Source: an uncultured Duncaniella sp.
GTDB lineage: Bacteria; Bacteroidota; Bacteroidia; Bacteroidales; Muribaculaceae
Length of the DNA: 64,000 bases
Reading direction: 5' to 3'
NCBI GenBank assembly: GCA_910587515.1
Contig: CAJULW010000035.1
Coordinates: 1-64,000 of the forward strand
The notes under the pieces were generated by a model that saw nothing but the letters and a program-made list of their open reading frames with translations, was not told the DNA's origin and did no database searches. The position numbers and the translations under genes are program-made. Shown here piece after piece: positions 9,020 to 17,298 of this stretch. Every line of letters starts with the position of its first letter. The stretch's first letter is position 1.

Positions 9020-10075
9020 TCAATCAAAATCAACATCATCAAGAACAACCCGCCATGAATTGATATAAATATGGGTATCAATCCACTTTGAATCACCGTC
9101 CACAAAGAAAGTGAAATCATATTCATCCTTACGGTCGAGATAATCCTGATCGGTCATAGGTCTGTGATACTCGCCTTTGACAAGCAACGCGCAATCGACA
9201 AGCGGAAGCGTCAAAATATTTTTACCATCCTTGGTATTGACAATCATCAAAGGACGGTGGCTTTTCATCAGGCGCGAGACGGTAAACTCAGTGATCACCG
9301 CGCTCATAGTAGACACAGCCTTCCCACCCACATGTTCCACCGGTTCATCCCCAGGTTGGAACGAAGCCATTCCGGAACGTATGGACCAGGGATGATACAT
9401 TATTTCAGTGTCATCAAGAGGTATATTATCGTGTCCGAGGTGACCATTGTCATCCGTGATTATGAATTCGTAATCATCCTTTTCCATTGGTGCGCCGGAT
9501 ATGTTCTGGAGCACTATGCGTATCACATTGGTGTCTTTGGTCAATGCTACGGTATAGTCATAGGTACCCTCATCAGGTGTAAGATCGACATCCGTAAGAG
9601 TCCCGTGATAAAGACGTCCTATATCCTCTCGTATATGCGACAATCCGTCGTCGCCTGTCGAACGCTTGACATAGCAACTGTGTTCCTCACGAAGGACAGC
9701 GGAAGCGACTGACGGAGCCACTACAAAGTGCGGATTATCCTTGACTCCACACCATGCGAGAAGATCATAGCGACCTGGGGCTATTCCGGCAAGATCTATT
9801 GTAAAATTTTCCGCGTTTTCAGTTTGCACATCCTCCGATCTTGTTGCGACGAGATGCCCCTGCTTATCAAATACATAAAGGGTCACAGATGACACCTCGG
9901 CCGGAAAAGCATCGGCCCACTTCAAGTTTTTATCATACTTGAAATGCACGATAAAATGCGGATCGCAATCTCCCTCAGGCTCATATATGACTGATTTGCA
10001 CCCTCCTGCGACCAATGCGACAAGCACACTGGCCGCAAGACCGGCAAATCTACGAGAAAATCTCTTACTATTCAT
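9020..10075 (-). CDS. FimB/Mfa2-family fimbrial anchor lipoprotein
   Basis: A 351-residue lipoprotein (signal, lipobox VAGGC) that follows the fimbrillin gene. The start of the mature protein, CDPHFIVHFKYDKNLKWADAF, then VSSVTLYVFDKQG and GRYDLLAWCGV, is the recognisable N-terminal region of the FimB/Mfa2 family. In Porphyromonas gingivalis, Mfa2 anchors the fimbria to the outer membrane and limits its length; the same job is inferred here from family and gene order. It lies 25 bases downstream of the Mfa1-type gene in the same operon. Confidence 0.86.
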   Translation of the reverse strand: MNSKRFSRRFAGLAASVLVALVAGGCKSVIYEPEGDCDPHFIVHFKYDKNLKWADAFPAEVSSVTLYVFDKQGHLVATRSEDVQTENAENFTIDLAGIAPGRYDLLAWCGVKDNPHFVVAPSVASAVLREEHSCYVKRSTGDDGLSHIREDIGRLYHGTLTDVDLTPDEGTYDYTVALTKDTNVIRIVLQNISGAPMEKDDYEFIITDDNGHLGHDNIPLDDTEIMYHPWSIRSGMASFQPGDEPVEHVGGKAVSTMSAVITEFTVSRLMKSHRPLMIVNTKDGKNILTLPLVDCALLVKGEYHRPMTDQDYLDRKDEYDFTFFVDGDSKWIDTHIYINSWRVVLDDVDFD

Positions 10076-10100
10076 TTAAAAATATGAATCAGCACATTGT

Positions 10101-11705
10101 TTACCATTCGAAATTCACATCCTGGGCAACTATACGCCAACGAAGGATGTTGATGTCAGCTTCAATGAAAAAGAGTTCATCTGACGGTTTCTCCGGATCT
10201 ATCTCATCATCAGGATCGAACACCGGTGTTCCAAGTCCTTTCATAGAGTTGAGTTTCATTTTATAAACGTGGTTGCGAACCACTCCGTGGAGATCTTCCG
10301 TCTGACCTTCAAATCCTTTATGAAGAATTTCAGCGTAGTAATATGACATGCCGTTCTTCCACATCCAGGCATGTTCTATGGTAGATATCGCTTCGTCAAC
10401 CGGTTTGTCTGTATTGTCAGTGATTCCAGCCATTGCATCGTCCTTCACCTTAAAAGACACTTCATATGCTTTTACTTTATCACCAGTTGCCTTGATTATT
10501 TCAAGCATATCAGCGGTATATTTCTTGACAACCGTCTGTCCCTCTTCCGTAACCGAGTAGGAACATCCCAAATCGTCCAAAGCTTTAGCCGCAAGCATGA
10601 GATAGCCTTCAGCGTCATACATTCCGTTCTTGAATTTTACCAACTCAACAGCCTTTCCGTTTTCATCTTGAAGTTCCGCCACAAGCAACAATTTCGAAGC
10701 TGTGTTTGGAGCAACTTCTTTGACGTTCGGTGAAGAAGTATTCGGATGAGTGTAAAACACCTGACTGGTTTGATCGGCATCTAATAAATTTTTACCAACA
10801 GCATCGTTATAAGTATAGTGCGTATATTTGACGTTATTAGAAGCGTCATCAGGAGTCACAGCCCAATATGAACGATGGTTGTCAGGGTCGTTCCACTTCC
10901 AACTGTAGTTTATTCCGTTTATATATTTAAATGCGTTTGCCTTCTGAGGAGTGCATGAAAGAACCATGCCTTTGATAACCGGTGTCAACTTTATTTTTGT
11001 TCCATCAAAGCTACCGTCAGGATCGGTTATTTCTACATCCGAGGAATTGATGTCCATACCTCCCATCTTTTCCTCGACATATACTTTTGCCAATACACGT
11101 TCGACATACACATTGACCGCTTTATAACCTTCAGGCTTTTCACCACGTTTATAGATCGCATCCGGAGTCAGTTTGGTTTCACATACAACGACATCGGATT
11201 TGTCCTGATATACCGAATTGGTCATTACAAAGCCATTGCCTTCCTCTATAACCGAATAATCGCCTATAGCCTTTTTCAAATGTTCAAGACTTTTAGCGTT
11301 TGAATAAATGTTGGCTCTTATGGAATTATTGTAGTTTAGGACAACGACCAGACTCGTCGGAGCGATAAGCGAACCTTTCAATTCAATGGTGGTAGCAGCC
11401 ACTTTTTCGATAGAACCAGAGGTGTTTGAAGTTGTCGTGAATTCATTCACGTCAACAATCTCCGAAAGAGCCCCACTTTCGCCAAAAAATATAAACAAGG
11501 CTCTTTTGATTACGCTTTCCTCTCCTTCTCCGTCCTCAAATTCACCCGCGCGGCTTCCTCTTTCGGTCGGAACCATGATATTGATATCTACATTGCCACC
11601 GTTGATAGATCCATCACCGTCAGTTTTACCTTTCGGTTCGTCACTTGAACACGAGCTGACAGCCATAGCAGCTACGATAGTCGTAAAGAGACTTTTAAAT
11701 TTCAT
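10101..11705 (-). CDS. Mfa1-family major fimbrial subunit (fimbrillin)
   Basis: A 534-residue lipoprotein precursor with lipobox AVSSC. In this family the prepilin is lipidated, cut by an Arg-specific protease and polymerised by donor-strand exchange. Candidate Arg sites occur just after the acidic linker (TERGSRAG). The fold markers are visible: FIFFGESGALSEIV, LVVVLNYN, and VNVYVERVLAKVYVE (the conserved VERxxAKV segment). A C-terminal strand (RWRIVAQDVNFEW) would suit a donor strand. Gene order (before an Mfa2-type anchor, after DUF3575 and DUF3868 genes) supports the call. This is likely to be the most abundant product of the operon. Confidence 0.84.
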   Translation of the reverse strand: MKFKSLFTTIVAAMAVSSCSSDEPKGKTDGDGSINGGNVDINIMVPTERGSRAGEFEDGEGEESVIKRALFIFFGESGALSEIVDVNEFTTTSNTSGSIEKVAATTIELKGSLIAPTSLVVVLNYNNSIRANIYSNAKSLEHLKKAIGDYSVIEEGNGFVMTNSVYQDKSDVVVCETKLTPDAIYKRGEKPEGYKAVNVYVERVLAKVYVEEKMGGMDINSSDVEITDPDGSFDGTKIKLTPVIKGMVLSCTPQKANAFKYINGINYSWKWNDPDNHRSYWAVTPDDASNNVKYTHYTYNDAVGKNLLDADQTSQVFYTHPNTSSPNVKEVAPNTASKLLLVAELQDENGKAVELVKFKNGMYDAEGYLMLAAKALDDLGCSYSVTEEGQTVVKKYTADMLEIIKATGDKVKAYEVSFKVKDDAMAGITDNTDKPVDEAISTIEHAWMWKNGMSYYYAEILHKGFEGQTEDLHGVVRNHVYKMKLNSMKGLGTPVFDPDDEIDPEKPSDELFFIEADINILRWRIVAQDVNFEW

Positions 11706-11753
11706 CAGTAATTAAATTATTTTGGTTTATTATGTGTGTGTGTTAAAAAAGGA

Positions 11754-12683
11754 TTATTTATCCCTATCGGCCAAAAATGGTTTGATCGATTCAAGCGCAG
11801 TGACCGCCTTGCCAATACCAATTTTTTCCGCCTGTATAAAATATTTCTCCGCAGCGGCCCAGTCTTTGCCGATCGCAGCGAGAACACCGCGGGCATAAAC
11901 CGCTTCCGGCATACCTCCGGTTTTATCAAGATATCGGGAAGCGGCAGCAAGGTCACCACGTACCATAGCCGTATTGGCCGCATTCAGATTGGCTGTGGCA
12001 TCCGATGGATACATTCTGACAGCCATCTCAAACACCTCATTAAATTCCTGAGAGCCCTGCTGATATGACGAAGCGAGAAGATAGAACTCGTCCTGTGAAA
12101 GTTTCTGGGGTGCGGTATGCATTATACGCCGGATATCGGCCGTATCACTGAATGTGCGTATATTATATGATATGGTATAATCGCTATGACGCAAAGCCGG
12201 ATATACATCCTTAAGTAAAAATTGATATTCCTTAGGGAAACCTCGACGAAGGCGGGCATCTTTTGTATCAGGTTCAAGGGAACTGTCAATCACAGCGAGT
12301 ATTTCATCTTTGTGAACCATGTCGGATGACTCAACATATTCACGCAGGCCATCCCAATCCTCCGGCTGATATGCCGTGTCAATAAAGCCCTGCGGGAAAT
12401 GATAAAGCTCCTGTACGTAGTCTTTCAATGCTTCAGTACGTCCTTTTGCCAACCGTTCGTTATTTTTCCACGAACCTTCCGGAGAAGCATAACCTTTTAC
12501 TGACAGAGATGTCACGGTTATGTCCGCATCATTACGCACCGAATCGATCGTAGCTCGAATCATCGCGAGTTCTCTTTTGTTGCCACGATAATCAGGATGG
12601 ATCTCTGTACGGTTGACGGGAAAATCTATAAACGCGCGTCCGGAAAGCGAACGAGTCTTTACACCTTCAGCTTTAGGCGTCAC
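11754..12683 (-). CDS. DUF3868/OmpA-like protein, C-terminal part after a frameshift
   Basis: A 309-residue reading frame opening with GTG. It holds the OmpA-like segment of the DUF3868 fimbrial-locus proteins: SGRAFIDFPVN, then IHPDYRGN and the peptidoglycan-binding style motif VKGYASPEGSWKNNERLAKGR. TPR-like helices follow (about 190-300). The frame is open upstream of the GTG as far as 12743 and there encodes SPVFVPDFLYVTP, which fits as normal protein and not untranslated DNA. With the 167-residue part upstream, the whole would be about 485 residues, the usual length of the single-gene family member. It is therefore probably the second half of one broken gene. Confidence 0.75.
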   Translation of the reverse strand: MTPKAEGVKTRSLSGRAFIDFPVNRTEIHPDYRGNKRELAMIRATIDSVRNDADITVTSLSVKGYASPEGSWKNNERLAKGRTEALKDYVQELYHFPQGFIDTAYQPEDWDGLREYVESSDMVHKDEILAVIDSSLEPDTKDARLRRGFPKEYQFLLKDVYPALRHSDYTISYNIRTFSDTADIRRIMHTAPQKLSQDEFYLLASSYQQGSQEFNEVFEMAVRMYPSDATANLNAANTAMVRGDLAAASRYLDKTGGMPEAVYARGVLAAIGKDWAAAEKYFIQAEKIGIGKAVTALESIKPFLADRDK

Positions 12684-12693
12684 ATAAAGGAAA

Positions 12694-13197
12694 TCAGGAA
12701 CGAAAACGGGAGACAGGCGTACGGTACTCCATCGGTATACGTGTCACATCCGTAGCCAATAAAGACCGGCAACAACCATATTCACATGAACGCAATTCGA
12801 GCGTGGCTCCTTCCATCCATTCTTCATAGGGAAAATCGGCATGATAGTCCACTTCCTCCGGACGCGACGAGGCCCGATAGACAATCTCATCAGTCCCCGC
12901 AATCAAAGTTCCATCGGCACTATTGCGCCTATATTGAAAATAGCGTGTACGTCCGTACACACCGACTGGTTTCAAAGAAACTGAATCAGAGCCGGCACGA
13001 AATATGGGAACAATAAGAACCGCCCGGTTGGCGGGCACATCAAGATTTTGCAACAACATGTCAAAATCCACGCTCATTGTCGCACCATCGCGCGAAAACA
13101 TAAGCGAGTCCACTCCAATCTTGTCAGCCAAAGAAGCGGAAAAACACTCGGTGACTGCGACCAATGACAGTAATATCGTTATAATACGATGTTTCAT
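12694..13197 (-). CDS. DUF3868 protein, N-terminal part before a frameshift
   Basis: Starts at the ATG at 13197 with a signal peptide (MKHRIITILLSLVAVTECFSA); an in-frame ATG at 13233 would add 12 residues before it. The mature part is a DUF3868 domain, rich in strands such as VDFDMLLQNLDVPANRAVLIVP and a double-Cys segment SCEYGCCRSLL. The frame ends at a TGA (12694-12696), and the following +1 frame carries on the protein. DUF3868 proteins are encoded beside Mfa1/Mfa2-type genes in gut Bacteroidales and may help assembly in the periplasm or outer membrane; this is inference. The break may be real, or an assembly error. Confidence 0.75.
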   Translation of the reverse strand: MKHRIITILLSLVAVTECFSASLADKIGVDSLMFSRDGATMSVDFDMLLQNLDVPANRAVLIVPIFRAGSDSVSLKPVGVYGRTRYFQYRRNSADGTLIAGTDEIVYRASSRPEEVDYHADFPYEEWMEGATLELRSCEYGCCRSLLATDVTRIPMEYRTPVSRFRS

Positions 13198-13233
13198 GAC
13201 GTAAATATCAAAGCGTTTAAGAATGGACATCAC

Positions 13234-13812
13234 TTAAAAAAGATATACTATATTTACAGCGACCTTGGTCGGCCCCCAATAATTGAGATGTTTGTTTGCT
13301 CCGACCTTTTTGCCGCATCCGGCACAGCGATACTTGTCATACCGGGTAAAAGCGTAGCCAAACCCAAGCTCGCCTTCAATGTTCCAATTGTGCCCAAGAA
13401 TCCATGCATACCCGTAGCCGATACCGGCACCTGCAAACCATCCTTGATATCTATGTTTGCCAAGAGACGACATATCGTGTCCCAAGAAAGTGATGTCATT
13501 TTTCAATCCTCCGACATTATAGATGCCTCCGTGAAGATGGACACCGAAAAAATGGCCAGCGAAACGGTCGCACAACCAATAGCGCGCTTCCGGCTGTAAA
13601 AGCAAATGCTTCCATCGTCGGGAATGCGACAGCGACCATCCATTGAAGTCACCGGACACATCAATAGTCCATTTCGGGGCTAATCCGATCTCCGCTCCAA
13701 GATTGACATTGAGGAGTGCGTCATAAAGCAGATTGGTCTTTACCGCGGCTGTCTGTGAAAAAGCCACCTGACACAGCCCAAAAGCCAACAACAATGTTAA
13801 GATCTTTCTCAT
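13234..13812 (-). CDS. DUF3575 outer membrane beta-barrel protein of the fimbrial operon
   Basis: A 192-residue protein with a signal peptide (ends CQVAFSQ) and then TAAVKTNLLYDALLNVNLGAE, the hallmark start of the DUF3575 family. Alternating strands rich in Gly and aromatic residues (WKHLLLQPEARYW, GIGYGYAWILG, LGFGYAFTRYDKY) suggest a small outer membrane barrel. It is the first gene of the operon, directly before the DUF3868 gene, an order repeated in many Bacteroidales fimbrial loci. A role in fimbria assembly is inferred from this context only. The promoter is about 420 bases upstream. Confidence 0.85.
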   Translation of the reverse strand: MRKILTLLLAFGLCQVAFSQTAAVKTNLLYDALLNVNLGAEIGLAPKWTIDVSGDFNGWSLSHSRRWKHLLLQPEARYWLCDRFAGHFFGVHLHGGIYNVGGLKNDITFLGHDMSSLGKHRYQGWFAGAGIGYGYAWILGHNWNIEGELGFGYAFTRYDKYRCAGCGKKVGANKHLNYWGPTKVAVNIVYLF

Positions 13813-14234
13813 TTATAATATTATCATAATGTTTTTATTCGCTATTGCCCAACAACCAAGCCGAACGACTTCGATTTCAAAAAACGCAGATTGAAAACAC
13901 AACGTCCTACCCCGGTTTTCAAAAGCAGGTATAAGAACTCAACCACGACATCCTGTAACATGGACACGAGGTTAAGATGACGTGGAGACACAATAGTCCA
14001 CCACGAGATAAATGGCAGTGTAATCTGGTGATTTATAAGGGTTTGCAGCCGGATGTTGGGGGGGGGTAAAATCAACCCTCTCGTCATTCTTCATAAAAAA
14101 TCGCTGTATGATAGCAGAATTTTTCATCTCAGACATCCAAACTACTTTATCCTAACAAGAAATTAACATTTGATCAGCATGGTATTTTACCACTACATAC
14201 AAGCCGACTAATCAAATGAGTTAAATATACGATG
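13813..14234 (-). other. Long 5' leader of the fimbrial operon with a nine-G tract
   Basis: About 420 bases lie between the predicted promoter and the first fimbrial gene. The stretch includes an uninterrupted run of nine G at 14058-14066 (nine C in the transcript), which could slip during replication. A reading frame of 81 codons spans it but has no family features. No riboswitch is recognised in it. Confidence 0.4.
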
Positions 14235-14265
14235 CAAAATTAATTAATCTCATCAAACCGACAAA
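14235..14265 (-). promoter_or_regulatory. Promoter of the fimbrial operon
   Basis: On the minus strand TTTG (complement of 14262-14265), exactly 19 bases, then TAATTTTG (complement of 14235-14242), a full match to the Bacteroidetes consensus. It points toward the DUF3575 gene, and no other gene start lies between. Confidence 0.65.
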
Positions 14266-14385
14266 AAACAATCTAAATTTTAACACAAAAAATATATAGA
14301 ACAGGTATTTATCCTAATATAAAATATTCCGCAAATCCAATGGACCGAAATCCGAATCAACGGACCAACACGGAGAACAGGCGGT

Positions 14386-14505
14386 AAAAGGGATGACCCG
14401 GAGGTTCTGATTGATGACGACTATTTACAATTTAGAGCTAACATTTATCCGGCTTCGATTATCTTGAGCAATCGAATCGCCCGGCTCTAACCTCCGAGCC
14501 ATCCC
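14386..14505 (-). ncRNA. Candidate structured small RNA with terminal stem and U-tract
   Basis: Between yqgE and the fimbrial promoter the minus strand can fold into a compact RNA of about 116 bases. The outer stem pairs 14489-14505 with 14390-14406: 17 consecutive pairs, two of them G-U. Read as plus-strand RNA the same two positions become A-C mismatches, so the minus strand is favoured. Inside are UUAGAGC/GCUCUAA (14484-14490 with 14432-14438, sharing two bases with the outer stem) and a 7-bp hairpin UUCGAUU/AAUCGAA (14470-14476 with 14454-14460, nine-base loop). UUUU follows the outer stem directly. This could be an independent small RNA (possibly 6S-like), or an elaborate terminator for yqgE. 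No known family was recognised. Confidence 0.45.
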
Positions 14506-14542
14506 CAGCGAGAACATCTATCACAGATGTCACTAAAGTGTG

Positions 14543-15148
14543 TCAATTATAATGCGGGTTACGAGGATGATAAAGCCATCCTTTATATTTCCGGCCCATC
14601 GCACGGACCGCTCGATGCCAATAAGCATCTTCTTCACCAGTCAAGACATCCCCTACAGAAATAATATCCTTCACCGCCCACACGTTCTTCAAAAGTTCCT
14701 CGTCAAGTTGTCCCACTCCCCATCCGCTATACCCAAGAAAAAAACGTAAATGTCCGTCAGCGGCATAACCGTCATTGACAATAGAAAGCATAGAATCAAA
14801 GTTTCCTCCTATATACATCCCCCGACATATTTCACGCGAGTCAGGGATCAAATCACCGAGAGTGTGCATGAAATACAACCTGTCACACGACATCGGGCCT
14901 CCGCAATAGACCGCCAACGGAGATGCGACAGTGACAGAAGGCAACAAATCCTGAAGAGTGTAGTTTGTCCTCATGTTCATTACTATCCCCATGGCAGAAC
15001 CACGCGGCTCATAATCAACGAGACAAATGACAGCGTGATGAAAATAACGCTCACGAAGAAAAGGCTCAGCCACCAATAGCGACCCCGCGCCCGGCATACA
15101 CCGCGTGCCGATATCGATATTAAACAATAATGATTCAAAATCTATCAT
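14543..15148 (-). CDS. YqgE/AlgH family protein
   Basis: A 201-residue member of the UPF0301 family, recognisable from MPGAGSLLVAEPFLRERYFH near the start, then VICLVDYEPRGSAMGIVMN, VYCGGPM, and FLGYSGWGVGQLDEEL near the C-terminus. The family is widespread and probably cytoplasmic, but its biochemical role is not established. A 20-codon reading frame (15145-15207) overlaps its start codon by ATGA, which could allow translational coupling. A small hairpin and the structured RNA candidate follow its stop. Confidence 0.92.
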   Translation of the reverse strand: MIDFESLLFNIDIGTRCMPGAGSLLVAEPFLRERYFHHAVICLVDYEPRGSAMGIVMNMRTNYTLQDLLPSVTVASPLAVYCGGPMSCDRLYFMHTLGDLIPDSREICRGMYIGGNFDSMLSIVNDGYAADGHLRFFLGYSGWGVGQLDEELLKNVWAVKDIISVGDVLTGEEDAYWHRAVRAMGRKYKGWLYHPRNPHYN

Positions 15149-15251
15149 GGCTCAACGTCCTCTCCACTTCTTCTATGGCAAGAAGCAATGCGCTTTTTCT
15201 TAATCATCTAAGGTACGCTTATTCAAAAGGAGAATCCAAGAAAAATATGTT

Positions 15252-15290
15252 AAAAAACCGCTTCTGTCCCCGCATCTGAGACAGGAGCGG
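15252..15290 (-). terminator. Intrinsic terminator after miaB
   Basis: An 11-bp stem (CCGCTTCTGTC at 15258-15268 with GACAGGAGCGG at 15280-15290, one T-G pair). On the minus strand it is followed by TTTTTT (complement of 15252-15257), a standard rho-independent terminator about 70 bases beyond the miaB stop. Confidence 0.85.
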
Positions 15291-15360
15291 ATATTTCACT
15301 ATTCCTTATATGCTTCAATACGATTAATCAAGTATGATCATTACAGTCAACCATCATATA

Positions 15361-16707
15361 TCACTCGTCCACAAGTTCCCCGATAAGAGTCGCAGAGGAA
15401 AATTCCGTCACACGCACCCTGACAATATCACCAACGCGATATGTACCACGGGGGAAAACAAGCGTTTTGTTTTGAGAAGAACGGCCTACAAACTGCTCAC
15501 GCGAACGTTTGGACACCCCCTCGACAAGCACATCGAATATCCTGCCGACATCACGGGCATTGCTTTCACGCGACAGTTCGTTCTGCAACGCTATCATACG
15601 GTTGAGCCGGTCGATCTTCACTTGCTCGGGAATATTATCCGGCATTGTACGCGCCGCAAGGGTTCCGGGACGTTCGGAATATTTGAACATAAACGCAGAA
15701 TCAAAACCCACCTCACGCATGAGAGATAATGTTTCAGCAAAATCCTCCTCGCTCTCGTCGTGAAATCCGGTGAAAAGGTCCGTGGAAATACCGCAATCCG
15801 GCATAGCCTTGCGTATGGCATCGATTCTTCCGAGATACCATTCACGGGTGTATTTTCGGTTCATTGACTTCAAAACCTTATCGGATCCGGATTGCACCGG
15901 CAAGTGTATGTGACGACATATATTCCCGCGCGAAGCGATGACCGCGATCGTGTCGTCATCCATATCCTTCGGATGCGATGTCGTAAACCGTATCCGCATG
16001 TCGGGAGCCGCGTCGGCTACCATAGCCAACAGTTCCGCGAAACCGATCACCTTGCCATCCGCAGTCTCATATCTATAGCTGTTGACATTCTGACCAAGAA
16101 GAGTGGCCTCTCGAAATCCCCGCGATCTCAAGTCCGCCAACTCCGCCAGGATGCTATCCGCACTCCTCGAACGTTCGCGCCCACGTGTATACGGAACAAT
16201 GCAATAGGAACAGAAGTTATTGCATCCGCGCATAATGCTTATAAAACCGGACACCACGTTGCCGCTTATACGCGCAGGTATTATATCTCGGTATGTCTCC
16301 GTAGTGCTCAACTCCACATTGACAGCCTTTTCCCCTGCCTCCACCGAAGCGAAAAGATTGGGAAGATCAAGATAAGAATCAGGCCCGGCCACAAGATCAA
16401 CCCCATGATTTGTCACCAGTTCCTCTTTGACTCTTTCAGCCATACATCCTATAACCCCGACTATAAGCCTTGGAAGATTTTTAGGGCGCCGACGCCTCAG
16501 AGACGCCAGCCAAGCCAACCGCGAGACAATCTTTTGCTCCGCGTTATCTCGTATGGAACATGTGTTGATCAAGACAGCATCGGCCTCTTCCACATCTTGA
16601 ACAATTGAATATCCAACCGTCTCCATGACAGAAGCGACCACCTCGCTGTCGGCCACATTCATCTGGCAACCATAGGTCTCTATATATAATTTATGTGAGT
16701 GTGTCAT
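15361..16707 (-). CDS. miaB: tRNA-2-methylthio-N6-dimethylallyladenosine synthase MiaB
   Basis: A 448-residue radical SAM methylthiotransferase that adds the methylthio group to i6A37 of tRNAs reading UNN codons. The order is an N-terminal MTTase domain (ETYGCQMNVADSE, then INTCSIRDNAEQK and GVIGCMAER, carrying the three Cys of the auxiliary cluster), the radical SAM core with CNNFCSYC followed by IVPYTRGRERSR, and a C-terminal TRAM domain. NTCSIR-type signatures favour MiaB over RimO or MtaB. It is transcribed divergently from the small membrane protein gene at 16789. Confidence 0.95.
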   Translation of the reverse strand: MTHSHKLYIETYGCQMNVADSEVVASVMETVGYSIVQDVEEADAVLINTCSIRDNAEQKIVSRLAWLASLRRRRPKNLPRLIVGVIGCMAERVKEELVTNHGVDLVAGPDSYLDLPNLFASVEAGEKAVNVELSTTETYRDIIPARISGNVVSGFISIMRGCNNFCSYCIVPYTRGRERSRSADSILAELADLRSRGFREATLLGQNVNSYRYETADGKVIGFAELLAMVADAAPDMRIRFTTSHPKDMDDDTIAVIASRGNICRHIHLPVQSGSDKVLKSMNRKYTREWYLGRIDAIRKAMPDCGISTDLFTGFHDESEEDFAETLSLMREVGFDSAFMFKYSERPGTLAARTMPDNIPEQVKIDRLNRMIALQNELSRESNARDVGRIFDVLVEGVSKRSREQFVGRSSQNKTLVFPRGTYRVGDIVRVRVTEFSSATLIGELVDE

Positions 16708-16723
16708 AATTTGAAAGGAAAAC

Positions 16724-16755
16724 TTTGGCTATAAGCGCAAGAATCTGTAATTTTG
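16724..16755 (+). promoter_or_regulatory. Promoter of the membrane protein/CoA-transferase pair
   Basis: TTTG at 16724-16727, 20 bases, TAATTTTG at 16748-16755: a full consensus match. Because it overlaps an in-frame TTG at 16753, translation must start at the ATG at 16789. Confidence 0.8.
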
Positions 16756-16788
16756 CTACAAAATTACGAAAAAACCGCACAACGAGCA

Positions 16789-17277
16789 ATGGAGAAAATC
16801 ATATTATTCTTGATTGTATTTGGCATCGGTTCACTCTACGAGTACCTCAAACAAATGAAGGAAAAGAAAGAGAGAGCCGGAAGTGCGACATCCGCCAAAA
16901 CCGACATCAAAAACGCGATGGCAAGACAAAAGGCGGAAATTCAAAAAATGTTTAACAATTTAGGCGGCATAACACCCGTCATCGCTCCAATCGAAGCTAC
17001 GGGCGCAGAAACAGCGACCACACAGAAAACGAAAACACATGTAACAAATAAAAAAGAAAACAAGAAAGATATCATCGGGAAAACGGCCAAACCCCGTAAA
17101 TCATTCCTTCCTGGAGAGTTACTTTCAGCATCTCCGATAACGGAAGGGACAGAAAACACAAACTCAAAAGAATCATCAATCACAGATAATGCAGCTGAAG
17201 AAAAAAGCCGCTCCGATCATTACGAACGGTGGCGCAGAGCAATAATCGACAGCGAGATATTACAAAGAAAATTTTAA
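16789..17277 (+). CDS. Small membrane-anchored protein of unknown function
   Basis: A 162-residue protein starting at the ATG at 16789 (MEKIILFLIVFGIGSLYEYLK). One N-terminal membrane segment (about residues 3-17) is followed by a long polar tail rich in Lys, Glu, Thr and Ser. The tail is probably cytoplasmic or periplasmic and largely disordered, and it ends in a basic helix (HYERWRRAIIDSEILQRKF). No known domain is recognised. The C-terminal helix looks like the most conserved candidate for a binding motif. The CoA-transferase gene follows after 21 bases, so the two are probably cotranscribed. Confidence 0.7.
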   Translation: MEKIILFLIVFGIGSLYEYLKQMKEKKERAGSATSAKTDIKNAMARQKAEIQKMFNNLGGITPVIAPIEATGAETATTQKTKTHVTNKKENKKDIIGKTAKPRKSFLPGELLSASPITEGTENTNSKESSITDNAAEEKSRSDHYERWRRAIIDSEILQRKF

Positions 17278-17298
17278 ACACGCTCTAATAATAAAGTT

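Noticed and set aside
13842..14087. 81-codon minus-strand reading frame in the fimbrial leader, crossing the nine-G tract
   Set aside because: No signal peptide, domain or likely start site; composition fits untranslated DNA. It could matter only if the tract is phase-variable.
14390..14505. MITE-like transposon remnant, based on 17-base terminal inverted repeats
   Set aside because: No target-site duplication flanks the arms, and the G-U pattern and U-tract fit an RNA better.
15892..16608. 238-codon plus-strand frame opposite miaB
   Set aside because: miaB is complete and conserved over this span; the frame is a by-product of codon bias.
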